39,786 nt of DNA from Oscillospiraceae bacterium (GTDB taxonomy: Bacteria > Bacillota > Clostridia > Oscillospirales > CAG-382). The notes under the pieces are model-generated. The model was not told the DNA's origin, searched no databases, and worked only from the letters and a program-made list of their open reading frames with translations. The position numbers and the translations under genes were made by a program. Of this stretch, positions 28,279-36,639 are shown piece by piece. Each line of letters opens with the position of its first letter. Within the stretch, counting starts at the first letter, position 1. The stretch spans positions 1 through 39,786 of the forward strand of contig JAFLUP010000018.1 in NCBI GenBank assembly GCA_022508745.1, given 5' to 3'.

Positions 28279-29679
28279 TTATTGGTCCTTTGTCTGCTGG
28301 GACGCGTTCAACAACCGAAGCAGATCAAAAATGCTCTTCAGACGGATGATCTCCATCCCATAGCTGTTCTTCATACGTTCAGCGTTGTGATACGGGATAG
28401 CGGCACGCTTGAATCCAAGACGAGCCGCGTTGCTCAAACGCTGATCCAATACACTGATGGAGCGACATTCGCCCGCAAGTCCAATCTCTCCCATGACGAT
28501 CAGATCTTCCGGAACCGGAATATCCTTATAGCTGGAAAGCAGCGCCATGGCAGCGGCAGCGTCACACGCCGGTTCATCGATCCGCAGACCGCCGGCGATA
28601 TTCAGATACACATCCTGCGTAGAAAACCGCAGTCCCAGCCGCTTCTCCAGAACGGCAAGCAGAAGCGACAGCCGGTTATAATCAAACCCGGAAGCCATTC
28701 TGCGTGGCGACGGAAATGTCGTGTTAGACGCAAGCGCCTGGATCTCCGTGACCATCGGACGGCTGCCTTCCATAACGGCCGCCGCGCAGCTGCCGGGAAC
28801 ATCCTTCGGGCGCTGCTGGAGGATCCGCTCCGACGGTTTTTCGATTTCCGTCAGCCCTTCGTCCGACATTTCGAACATACCGATCTCATTCGTGGAACCG
28901 TAGCGGTTCTTGACCGCCCGAATGATGCGGTATGCGTGCTGCTTGTCGCCCTCGAAATAAAGCACAGCGTCCACCATGTGTTCCAACACCTTCGGACCGG
29001 CGATGGCGCCGTCCTTGTTGACGTGCCCGACGATCAGGATGGAAACACGGTCCTCTTTCGCCTTTGTGATGAGCTGCATGGTGGTCTGCTTGACCTGCGT
29101 GATGGTACCGGGCGACGAAGGAAAATTCTCGTCGTACATGGTCTGTATCGAGTCGATAATGACCACATCCGGTTGATTTGTGTTGATTTCCGGAATGATT
29201 TTGTTGACTGCTGTTTCGCTGAGCACCATCAGATTGGAGGTATCTACGCCGACACGGGTTGCCCGCAGCTTGATCTGCGAAATAGATTCCTCGCCGGTGA
29301 CATATAACAATTTTGCGTTTTTGCCCACATGTTGGCAAATCTGTAGCAATAAAGTGGATTTTCCGATGCCCGGTTCTCCGGAGATCAGCACCACCGAGCC
29401 TTCTACGAGTCCTCCGCCCAACACCCGGTCAAACTCTCCGAGCCCCGTCAGAAAGCGAATGTCGTTCTGGAAGGTGATTTCATTGATCTTCAGCGCCTTG
29501 GAGCGTTCCACCGTTTGCGTATTCCGAAGCGGCGCACGCTTGACCTTTGAGGACGAAGAAACCGGCTCCGGCGCAACCGCCTGTTCTTCCATGGTGTTCC
29601 AGGCGCCGCACTCCGGGCATTTTCCGTACCATTTTGAAGTCACGTTTCCGCAATTTCCGCAAACATAATTGGTTTTCAA
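28279..29679 (-). CDS. radA: DNA repair protein RadA/Sms
   Basis: CGNCGNVTSKWYGKCPECGAWNT zinc motif, GEPGIGKSTLLLQ, KNRYGSTNEIGMFEM, C-terminal Lon-like domain. Confidence 0.96.
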   Translation of the reverse strand: MKTNYVCGNCGNVTSKWYGKCPECGAWNTMEEQAVAPEPVSSSSKVKRAPLRNTQTVERSKALKINEITFQNDIRFLTGLGEFDRVLGGGLVEGSVVLISGEPGIGKSTLLLQICQHVGKNAKLLYVTGEESISQIKLRATRVGVDTSNLMVLSETAVNKIIPEINTNQPDVVIIDSIQTMYDENFPSSPGTITQVKQTTMQLITKAKEDRVSILIVGHVNKDGAIAGPKVLEHMVDAVLYFEGDKQHAYRIIRAVKNRYGSTNEIGMFEMSDEGLTEIEKPSERILQQRPKDVPGSCAAAVMEGSRPMVTEIQALASNTTFPSPRRMASGFDYNRLSLLLAVLEKRLGLRFSTQDVYLNIAGGLRIDEPACDAAAAMALLSSYKDIPVPEDLIVMGEIGLAGECRSISVLDQRLSNAARLGFKRAAIPYHNAERMKNSYGMEIIRLKSIFDLLRLLNASQQTKDQ

Positions 29680-29705
29680 CGTCTTATTACCTCATTCATG
29701 GAATG

Positions 29706-29888
29706 TTATTTGTCATCCGATATTCCGGCAAATCCCAATATGCTGCCAACAAGAAACAACGTAATGCCGATAATAAGAGAAATCGGTCCGATTCCGTTGA
29801 AAGCATTTGCCTCCATTTGAAAAAGAGCAAAAATGGAAAGCAAAATTCCACCCAGAATATAAGCGCATCCCAAAATAACTTTTTTCAT
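29706..29888 (-). CDS. Small two-TM membrane protein (60 aa)
   Basis: MKKVILGCAYILGGILLSIFALFQMEANAFNGIGPISLIIGITLFLVGSILGFAGISDDK; fits between cwlD and radA. Confidence 0.65.
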   Translation of the reverse strand: MKKVILGCAYILGGILLSIFALFQMEANAFNGIGPISLIIGITLFLVGSILGFAGISDDK

Positions 29889-29910
29889 GTCTGTTTTCCT
29901 CTGGTGATGA

Positions 29911-30705
29911 TTAGTGTATCATTTCTTCCTGCATCTTTTCGCAATATTGCCCGATTCCGGCGGCCAGTGCGAACGCCAGTTTATCCTGATACTCCGCATC
30001 CGCAAGATTATGTGCGTCCTGCGAATTGGAAAGAAAGCCGCACTCCACGATCACAGCGGGAATTTGCAGGTTTTTCAACAGAAAGATGGTCCGATTATCC
30101 GATTTAATGGTGCGACGATTGTCCGGCATGACCAATGTAGACGAACTTTGCAGCGCTTCCGCGAGCATTGCGCTGCGCGGATCATTCATGGAATAAAAGG
30201 TTTGCAACCCTTGACAACTTTCCATCGGAAACTTATTCATGTGAATACTGATAAAAATCGCGTCAGAATATGCCTCCGCGATTTTTAACCGATTATATAG
30301 ATCGTAGTATTTCTTGCGGGTCTCTTCCCCGCTGTTATAAAGCAGCCGATCGTCAGACCGCGTCAAAACCACGTTGTAGCCGGACAATTTCAGAAACTCC
30401 GCGATTTTATTTGTGATCGACAGGTTCAGCACTTTTTCGTCCAGCCCGTTGGCGACAGCGCCGGGGTCTTCCCCGCCGTGACCGGCGTCCAGAATGATGG
30501 TGAAAGCGGATGTCTCCCCTGCCAACAAGCCTGCCGGATGTTCCGCTTCCGCAAACGCCTGATAGCCCACCGAAGTCACAAGTGACGTAATGCAGTAGAA
30601 CAACAGGACGGCGATCAGCACCGTGGCAAGCAGGAAAAGAAAGATGCGAGGTTCCCTGAAATCATGGGGTGCGAAGGACTTTTCTGCGGACTTTTTCATG
30701 CACAT
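29911..30705 (-). CDS. cwlD: N-acetylmuramoyl-L-alanine amidase, CwlD-like
   Basis: N-terminal TM; IILDAGHGGEDPGAVANGLDEKVLNLSI, IFISIHMNKFP, AVIVECGFLSN. Internal ATG at 30699 is an alternative start. Confidence 0.9.
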   Translation of the reverse strand: MCMKKSAEKSFAPHDFREPRIFLFLLATVLIAVLLFYCITSLVTSVGYQAFAEAEHPAGLLAGETSAFTIILDAGHGGEDPGAVANGLDEKVLNLSITNKIAEFLKLSGYNVVLTRSDDRLLYNSGEETRKKYYDLYNRLKIAEAYSDAIFISIHMNKFPMESCQGLQTFYSMNDPRSAMLAEALQSSSTLVMPDNRRTIKSDNRTIFLLKNLQIPAVIVECGFLSNSQDAHNLADAEYQDKLAFALAAGIGQYCEKMQEEMIH

Positions 30706-30751
30706 TCATACCTTTTTCAATCGTTATATTGTATGTTATAAGGTATGAATG
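30703..30751 (-). promoter_or_regulatory. 12-bp perfect inverted repeat overlapping cwlD SD and start codon
   Basis: CATTCATACCTT (30703-30714) and AAGGTATGAATG (30740-30751) on + strand; 25-nt spacer holds CATACAAT on the minus strand (30735-30728). Confidence 0.7.
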
Positions 30752-30784
30752 AGTGGGACGTGTTATGCCGGTGGATCGGGACGG

Positions 30785-31333
30785 TCACTTCCCTCTTTTG
30801 GTGCTGAACATCATGTGCAGCGGACGGTCAAGCGCGCCCAGCAGGTAGCCAAGCGCACCGGAGAGGAGCGCCGGCAGTGTGAAGAGCAGGCAAACCAGCC
30901 ATCCCATGATATTGGCTTTCGGAAAATAGGTATGCAGCTGAAGGTAACTTCCGTGCAACGCGTAATAGATTAGCTTACAAATCACTTCGGCTTCATCCGA
31001 AAGAAAGAGCGTCACAAGCATCCCGATCAGAATGAACAAAACGAGCGGGCAAGAGCCAAGCAGCGCAATCTTCAGCCCCAGCGCCTTTCCGGGTCGCGCC
31101 GCGTCGGCCGCACGGTAATGGTGCTTTTCCCCAAGCTGGAACAAATTGTCATACTGCAGAAAGCAAAGCAGACCAATGGAAAAGATGCAGCCGATAATAG
31201 AAACCGCAGGGATTCCAAGCCCGATGGTGGCAAGCCCGATGCTGATGCCCAGAATAGACATGACGATCTGATTGGTCCAAAAGCGAATGGTCTGCCGGGA
31301 ATAGGCGTTCCAGAACTCACGAAATCCTTTCAT
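30785..31333 (-). CDS. Membrane protein, possibly DUF624-like
   Basis: MKGFREFWNAYSRQTIRFWTNQIVMSILGISIGLATIGLGIPAV...; multi-TM; ATGA overlap with upstream cohesin-like CDS. Confidence 0.65.
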   Translation of the reverse strand: MKGFREFWNAYSRQTIRFWTNQIVMSILGISIGLATIGLGIPAVSIIGCIFSIGLLCFLQYDNLFQLGEKHHYRAADAARPGKALGLKIALLGSCPLVLFILIGMLVTLFLSDEAEVICKLIYYALHGSYLQLHTYFPKANIMGWLVCLLFTLPALLSGALGYLLGALDRPLHMMFSTKRGK

Positions 31334-32625
31334 GCGAGCTTCTTCTTTCTGATAACGAGGAACGTGACAACAGCTCCCACAAGAACGGCGGCCACACAAA
31401 TGACCACGATCACGATTTTGAGCGTACTGCCCTCGTTTTCATTCGAATCGAAAGATTCATCGGAGATGGCTTCCCCATCGAATTCGTAGCGGGTCGCCAA
31501 ACGGTAGCTATCCGCGGACAGTTCACTTCCGTTTTCGTCCACCAACCGTTGATTCTCAATGGTAAGCAGACCCGGGTCAAAATCCGTACCTTTGAAGGTG
31601 AATTCGACCTGAATCCCCAGCTTTCCGCCTTCCTTCACGCCGTGACCTGCATCGCTGTTCTGCACGCAAAATCTGACACTACCCTTCCCCGGTTGGGTCA
31701 GATCCTCCGTCAAATCCTTCTGCCAATCCTCCGGCAAAAGACATGTATAGCTGACGTACTGCAGGAAATCAGCGTTGTATTTGAGGGTAAATTCTAAACC
31801 GGAAACGCCGGTAGGGTTCGTAATATCTTCCACCGTGATCCACATCAAAACCTTTTTGGAAGGTTTTTCCGCACCGGGGTCGGAAACATCCGACGATTCG
31901 ACAGAGTCGGGTCCATCGGCAGAAGTTTCGTCAGTGGGAAGTTCCCCCGAACCGTTCCCGTTTTCCGAACTGTCCGACCCCTGCGAGACAGCAGGATCTT
32001 CGGATTCGTTTACGGAAGATTCCGGGGTTGAGGGCTCATCACTCACCACCGGCTCCACGGGAGAATCCTCGTTGCCATGCAGACCGATCACGCATCTTTG
32101 GTCCGGAAGATAGAACAAATCCAACGCAACGTCTGCAAAAATAATATTCGTCACGGTGATTTCCACGGACTCTGCGGAATCCGAAAGAACCTTAAAATGC
32201 AGATCCGTGTACAGCTCGCCATTCCGTTTGACGCCGTTGGTGGTGGCTGCGTTTCCCAACTGGTAATCCAGATATTTTTCTTTTTTGCCGGTTTCCGCCT
32301 GCTGTACACTGGTGAAATCCACCGCATCCGGATCATCACCGGAGAAATCCCATCCGGTGGGTTTGGAGTTTTCCCAGGAAATCAGTTCAAGAACGGAATT
32401 GTCGTAACGAATCTTGAAAAGCGCGCCGAAGAGCCCGCTCTGGGCGGTGATCTGTTCCACCGACACGCGGACGGTGATCGTTCCTTCTTCTGTATTTTCT
32501 TCAATACCCTCAATCTTCAACGCTGCGACAGAATCTTCCTCCGCACTTACGGGAAGCGCCGCGCCGATGCTGCCGCAAAGCAGCAAAACGAGGATGCAGA
32601 TCGCCAATATACGTCTGGCAGTCAT
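31330..32625 (-). CDS. Membrane-anchored protein with two cohesin-like domains
   Basis: Signal peptide MTARRILAICILVLLLCGSIGAALPVSAEE; GTITVRVSVEQITAQSGLFGALFKIRYDNSVLELISWE and ITNPTGVSGLEFTLKYNADFLQYVSYT; acidic Ser-rich linker; C-terminal TM plus RKKK. Confidence 0.78.
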   Translation of the reverse strand: MTARRILAICILVLLLCGSIGAALPVSAEEDSVAALKIEGIEENTEEGTITVRVSVEQITAQSGLFGALFKIRYDNSVLELISWENSKPTGWDFSGDDPDAVDFTSVQQAETGKKEKYLDYQLGNAATTNGVKRNGELYTDLHFKVLSDSAESVEITVTNIIFADVALDLFYLPDQRCVIGLHGNEDSPVEPVVSDEPSTPESSVNESEDPAVSQGSDSSENGNGSGELPTDETSADGPDSVESSDVSDPGAEKPSKKVLMWITVEDITNPTGVSGLEFTLKYNADFLQYVSYTCLLPEDWQKDLTEDLTQPGKGSVRFCVQNSDAGHGVKEGGKLGIQVEFTFKGTDFDPGLLTIENQRLVDENGSELSADSYRLATRYEFDGEAISDESFDSNENEGSTLKIVIVVICVAAVLVGAVVTFLVIRKKKLA

Positions 32626-32660
32626 GATATACCCCCTATCTTACGAAAAACGTGTTACCC

Positions 32661-33950
32661 CTATTTCGCCACCTTGTCCTGCTGATCCGGATGAAGGTCC
32701 TCGATGGATTTGGAAACCGTGTGTTGAATAGGCTTCCAACCGACCTTTTTGAACAGCGCCACCACAGCGATGGGTATGTAGGTAGCCATATAAATCGGGA
32801 ATGTGAAAACCGACCAGACCTTCCGACCGCGGGAACATCCGCTGATATTTTCCCCTTCTGTCAGCATGGTCAGAAGGCCCATTATGAGCATCAACAGGTA
32901 GTAAAACAGGATAAACATGACCATGATGGTGGCAGCGCGTTGCAAACCGTTGCTTTCCGGGTAGATGGACCAATAAACCAAGTCCATAACCGCACAGAGG
33001 GTGGAAACGGCAAAACTCATGATGCCGACAAAAATCGTAATCAGCATATCGTAGCAAGCAAAGCTGCCGTGGAAAATGCCCTTGAATAGCTTTCCGCCGT
33101 ATTTCCCGAACACCTGATAAAAGCCCTTTGCCCAACGCATACGCTGGCGCCAGGATTGCGCAAAGCTCTCCGGCTGCTCATCGTAAAGGATGGAGTTTCC
33201 GCAGTACCCGATCTTTTCCCCATCCACAACGGTGCTGACCGTGAATTCCATATCCTCGGTGAGCAGATGGAAGGGCCAACCGCCATTTTTTTCGATCAGC
33301 TCACGGCTGACACAAAAGCCGGTTCCGGAAATGGCGCAGCTGGTGTTCAACCGCATACGCGCGTAATTCAAATACTTTGCCTCTCGCAGGAACCAAAGAG
33401 AATAGCCGGCAGAGATCCAGTTGGTGCCGTAGTTTTTAGAATTGCGGTAGGACGTCAACGCGCGATACCCGCGGTTCAGCCCCAGATTCATTTCTTCAAT
33501 GAAACGCCCGTCGATGAGGTTATCAGCATCCAGAACAATGTAGGCGTCGCAATCGTCCTGCTGTTCACGTAGATGGGCAAACAGATAATCCAGCGCATAC
33601 CCTTTGCCGATCAGGGTATCGCTGTTCCTCTCCACCACGTAGGCGCCTTTTTCCTCACCGATCCATGCAGTACCGTCCGTACAGTTATCGGCGATCACGA
33701 TGATCTTGATCAGCTCGGCAGGATACGTCTGTTTGCGGATGCTGTCGATCAGCTGACCGATCACCTTTTCCTCATTACGTGCAGGAATGATGACGCCGAA
33801 CTTATTTTGCTTGTCGGTAAGAAGCGGCTTTTCCTTCTCCTCCGTGAATAACACATAAAACGTATAGAAAAACTGGTAAAGGAAAAGCAAGGCAAAAAAA
33901 CCGGTCAAGGAAATTTCGATGATCGTAATGATCATTCTTGCTGTCTGCAT
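32661..33950 (-). CDS. Processive family 2 glycosyltransferase, membrane protein
   Basis: GVIIPARNEEKVIGQLIDSIRKQTYP, ADNCTDGT, VLDADN, LTEDMEF, QRMRW; C-terminal TM helices. Confidence 0.9.
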   Translation of the reverse strand: MQTARMIITIIEISLTGFFALLFLYQFFYTFYVLFTEEKEKPLLTDKQNKFGVIIPARNEEKVIGQLIDSIRKQTYPAELIKIIVIADNCTDGTAWIGEEKGAYVVERNSDTLIGKGYALDYLFAHLREQQDDCDAYIVLDADNLIDGRFIEEMNLGLNRGYRALTSYRNSKNYGTNWISAGYSLWFLREAKYLNYARMRLNTSCAISGTGFCVSRELIEKNGGWPFHLLTEDMEFTVSTVVDGEKIGYCGNSILYDEQPESFAQSWRQRMRWAKGFYQVFGKYGGKLFKGIFHGSFACYDMLITIFVGIMSFAVSTLCAVMDLVYWSIYPESNGLQRAATIMVMFILFYYLLMLIMGLLTMLTEGENISGCSRGRKVWSVFTFPIYMATYIPIAVVALFKKVGWKPIQHTVSKSIEDLHPDQQDKVAK

Positions 33951-34007
33951 AAAAACCTCCGAAGGAGTTAAATAAGCACGATGGTATCATAGAAATTTAC
34001 AGAATAG

Positions 34008-34036
34008 ATTATACCATTCTTTCTTTCGAAAGTCAA
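34008..34036 (-). promoter_or_regulatory. Sigma-A promoter for the GT2/cohesin/cwlD/radA operon
   Basis: Minus strand TTGACT (34036-34031) - 17 nt - TATAAT (34013-34008). Confidence 0.8.
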
Positions 34037-34086
34037 TCTTTTTTTAGGAAAATCAAGCCGCCATTCGAAAAACTTCCCGAAAATCC

Positions 34087-34114
34087 TTGCATTTTCCCGT
34101 GGATCGTGTATAAT
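34087..34114 (+). promoter_or_regulatory. Sigma-A promoter for the ACT/DUF711 operon
   Basis: TTGCAT (34087-34092) - 16 nt - TATAAT (34109-34114). Confidence 0.65.
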
Positions 34115-34156
34115 GTGTTATACGATCGCAAAATCAGAAAGGAACGGTTCTGTCTT

Positions 34157-34426
34157 ATGAAAGCAGTCATCACAGTCACCGGCAAAGACAGCATGGGGAT
34201 CATCGCAAGGGTGTCCGAACTCTGTACGGAATACGGGGCGAATATCGTCGATATTTCGCAGACGGTCATGCAGGAATATTTCGCCATGATCATGCTGGTG
34301 GATCTGGAGCGGATGGACGTCCCCTTCGGCGTGTTCTCGGACGAGCTGGACAAGCTCGCGGCGGCGAACGGTTTGAAGATCCATGCCATGCATGAGGACG
34401 TCTTCAATTCCATGCACCGCATTTAA
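34157..34426 (+). CDS. ACT domain protein (UPF0237 family)
   Basis: 90 aa MKAVITVTGKDSMGIIARVSELCTEYGANIVDISQTVMQEYFAMIMLVDL. Confidence 0.92.
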   Translation: MKAVITVTGKDSMGIIARVSELCTEYGANIVDISQTVMQEYFAMIMLVDLERMDVPFGVFSDELDKLAAANGLKIHAMHEDVFNSMHRI

Positions 34427-34444
34427 AATAACGAGAGGTCCTAT

Positions 34445-35803
34445 ATGCTGAATACCAACGATATTCTCGAAACCATCCGCATGATCGAAACCGAACATCT
34501 GGATATTCGGACGATCACCATGGGGATCTCCCTGTTGAGCTGTGCAGGCGGGGATCCAAAGGGGCTTGCGGATCGGATCTACGATACCGTCACGAAAAAG
34601 GCGGAAAACCTGGTGAAAACCGGCGAAGAGCTGGAAAAAGAGTACGGGATTCCCATCGTCAACAAGCGCGTGTCCGTTACGCCTGTGTCGCTGGTGGGCG
34701 CAGGACAGGATGCAGAAGGGTTTCTGAAAGTCGCCCAAGCGCTGGACCGTGCTGCGAACACGCTGGGGATCAACTTCATCGGCGGGTACACCGCACTGGT
34801 CCCGAAGGGGGCGACCCCGTCGGAGCTGACCCTGCTGGATACCATCCCGGAAGCCCTTGCCTCAACCGAATTCGTCTGCGCTTCCGTCAATGCCGCTACC
34901 ACCAAAGCGGGGATGAATATGGACGTGATCGCCCGCATGGGGCATATCATTCGCCAAACGGCGGAGCGCACGCAGGATCAACAGTGCATCGGCGCTGCCA
35001 AGCTGGTGGTGTTCGCAAACGCCCCGGATGATAACCCCTTTATGGCGGGTGCGTTCCACGGCGTCGGTGAGGGCGATTGCGTGATCAACGTGGGCGTTTC
35101 CGGTCCCGGTGTGGTCTGCTCCGCCATTGAGCAGCACCCGGAGGCATCCTTTGAAGAACTTGCCGAAGTTATCAAGAAGACTGCCTTCAAGATTACCCGC
35201 ATGGGGCAGTTGATCGCCTGCGAAGCCAGCAAGCGGCTGGATGTACCCTTCGGGATCGTGGATCTCTCCCTCGCCCCTACCCCCGCCATCGGTGACTCCG
35301 TGGCGCGTATTCTGGAAGCGATGGGGATCGCCTGCTGCGGCGGCTGCGGTACCACGGCGGCGCTGGCGCTGCTGAATGACGCTGTAAAAAAAGGCGGCGT
35401 CATGGCGTCCTCGAAGGTGGGCGGGCTGTCCGGCGCGTTCATCCCGGTGTCGGAGGACGAGGGCATGATCGCCGCCGCAAAAAGCGGCTGCCTGACGCTG
35501 GAAAAGCTGGAAGCCATGACGGCTGTCTGCTCGGTAGGGCTTGACATGATCGCCATTCCCGGCGATACCTCCGCCGCGGTGATCTCCGCGTTGATCGCGG
35601 ATGAGCTATCCATCGGCGTTGCGAACACCAAAACGACAGCGGTGCGTATCATCCCCGCTATCGGTAAAAAAGAGGGCGACTCCCTCTCCTTCGGCGGTCT
35701 GTTGGGAGATGCGCCCGTCATGCGGATCAATCAGGCCGATCCCAGCCGTTTCATCTCCCGCGGCGGCATCATCCCCGCGCCGATCCATTCGCTGAAGAAC
35801 TGA
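34445..35803 (+). CDS. PFL-family protein, DUF711/UPF0210
   Basis: [33 protein letters not shown]...[10 protein letters not shown]...[20 protein letters not shown]. Confidence 0.92.
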   Translation: MLNTNDILETIRMIETEHLDIRTITMGISLLSCAGGDPKGLADRIYDTVTKKAENLVKTGEELEKEYGIPIVNKRVSVTPVSLVGAGQDAEGFLKVAQALDRAANTLGINFIGGYTALVPKGATPSELTLLDTIPEALASTEFVCASVNAATTKAGMNMDVIARMGHIIRQTAERTQDQQCIGAAKLVVFANAPDDNPFMAGAFHGVGEGDCVINVGVSGPGVVCSAIEQHPEASFEELAEVIKKTAFKITRMGQLIACEASKRLDVPFGIVDLSLAPTPAIGDSVARILEAMGIACCGGCGTTAALALLNDAVKKGGVMASSKVGGLSGAFIPVSEDEGMIAAAKSGCLTLEKLEAMTAVCSVGLDMIAIPGDTSAAVISALIADELSIGVANTKTTAVRIIPAIGKKEGDSLSFGGLLGDAPVMRINQADPSRFISRGGIIPAPIHSLKN

Positions 35804-35816
35804 ACCGTAAAAAAAG

Positions 35817-35853
35817 AACGCTATGCAATCGGGAAAACCTTTTGCATAGCGTT
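35817..35853 (+). terminator. Bidirectional-capable Rho-independent terminator
   Basis: AACGCTATGCAA...TTGCATAGCGTT followed by TTT; poly-A on the other side suits the convergent gene. Confidence 0.85.
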
Positions 35854-35860
35854 TTTGTTT

Positions 35861-36625
35861 TTATTTGGAGATTCGATAATAAGTTAAAAATACTTTGTGT
35901 TTTACAAAAAACGTATCCGGGAGCTGTTCCAATAATTGGAGATGTTGTTCCTCGAATTTTTTGAGTGTTTTATTATCCATCGAGGCAAGGACGCCACGAC
36001 TTGCCCTAATTCGACCATGCCAGCGTTCCTTGGTAAATGGCAAATCAATGAAAAAATTCTCCATTTCGGGATTGTTGAAATAATGCGTTTTTAGATCTTC
36101 AACCGCCGCATTTCCACCAATCCAATTCGGATTTAATTCTTTTACCAGTTGATGGGACAGTCGTGCAATAGGATCATCTTTCAGATAGCTCATATATAGC
36201 TTCAAGAACAATCCGTTTGACTTTATCATCTGTTTTATTTTCGGAACGATTACTTTTGGATCAAAATACCAGAAACACTGACAAGCAGTGATTACGTCAA
36301 AGGTGTCGCTCGGTTCATTCAATTCTTCTGCAGAGCACACCTTATAGTTGATATTCTTGAATTGCTCTGATAAAGCAATCGCTTGTTCGATTTGAGCAAA
36401 AGAAATATCTGTCGCAAGGATATTAGCCCCGTAAGAAGCCAATCCGCGAGGAATCACACCTGTACCGGTTCCGAGATCCAACCAGTTTGTGCCTGCTTTC
36501 CCTACTCCCAGTGCGTAAAGCCGATCATATAGTTCTATAGGATAAATATCCCGATATTTTGCATATTCGGAAGATGTCTTTCCGAAGTCGAAATTTTGCC
36601 CATGATCCACGACGATCTTTTCCAT
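35861..36625 (-). CDS. Class I SAM-dependent methyltransferase
   Basis: TNWLDLGTGTGVIPRGLASYGANILATDIS, SDTFDVITACQCFWYFDPK; noticeably lower GC than flanks. Confidence 0.88.
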   Translation of the reverse strand: MEKIVVDHGQNFDFGKTSSEYAKYRDIYPIELYDRLYALGVGKAGTNWLDLGTGTGVIPRGLASYGANILATDISFAQIEQAIALSEQFKNINYKVCSAEELNEPSDTFDVITACQCFWYFDPKVIVPKIKQMIKSNGLFLKLYMSYLKDDPIARLSHQLVKELNPNWIGGNAAVEDLKTHYFNNPEMENFFIDLPFTKERWHGRIRASRGVLASMDNKTLKKFEEQHLQLLEQLPDTFFVKHKVFLTYYRISK

Positions 36626-36639
36626 TGACGGGTTACCAA

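Noticed and set aside
28249-29307. Plus-strand 352-aa ORF opposite radA
   Set aside because: Shadow ORF; starts inside the strong hairpin region.
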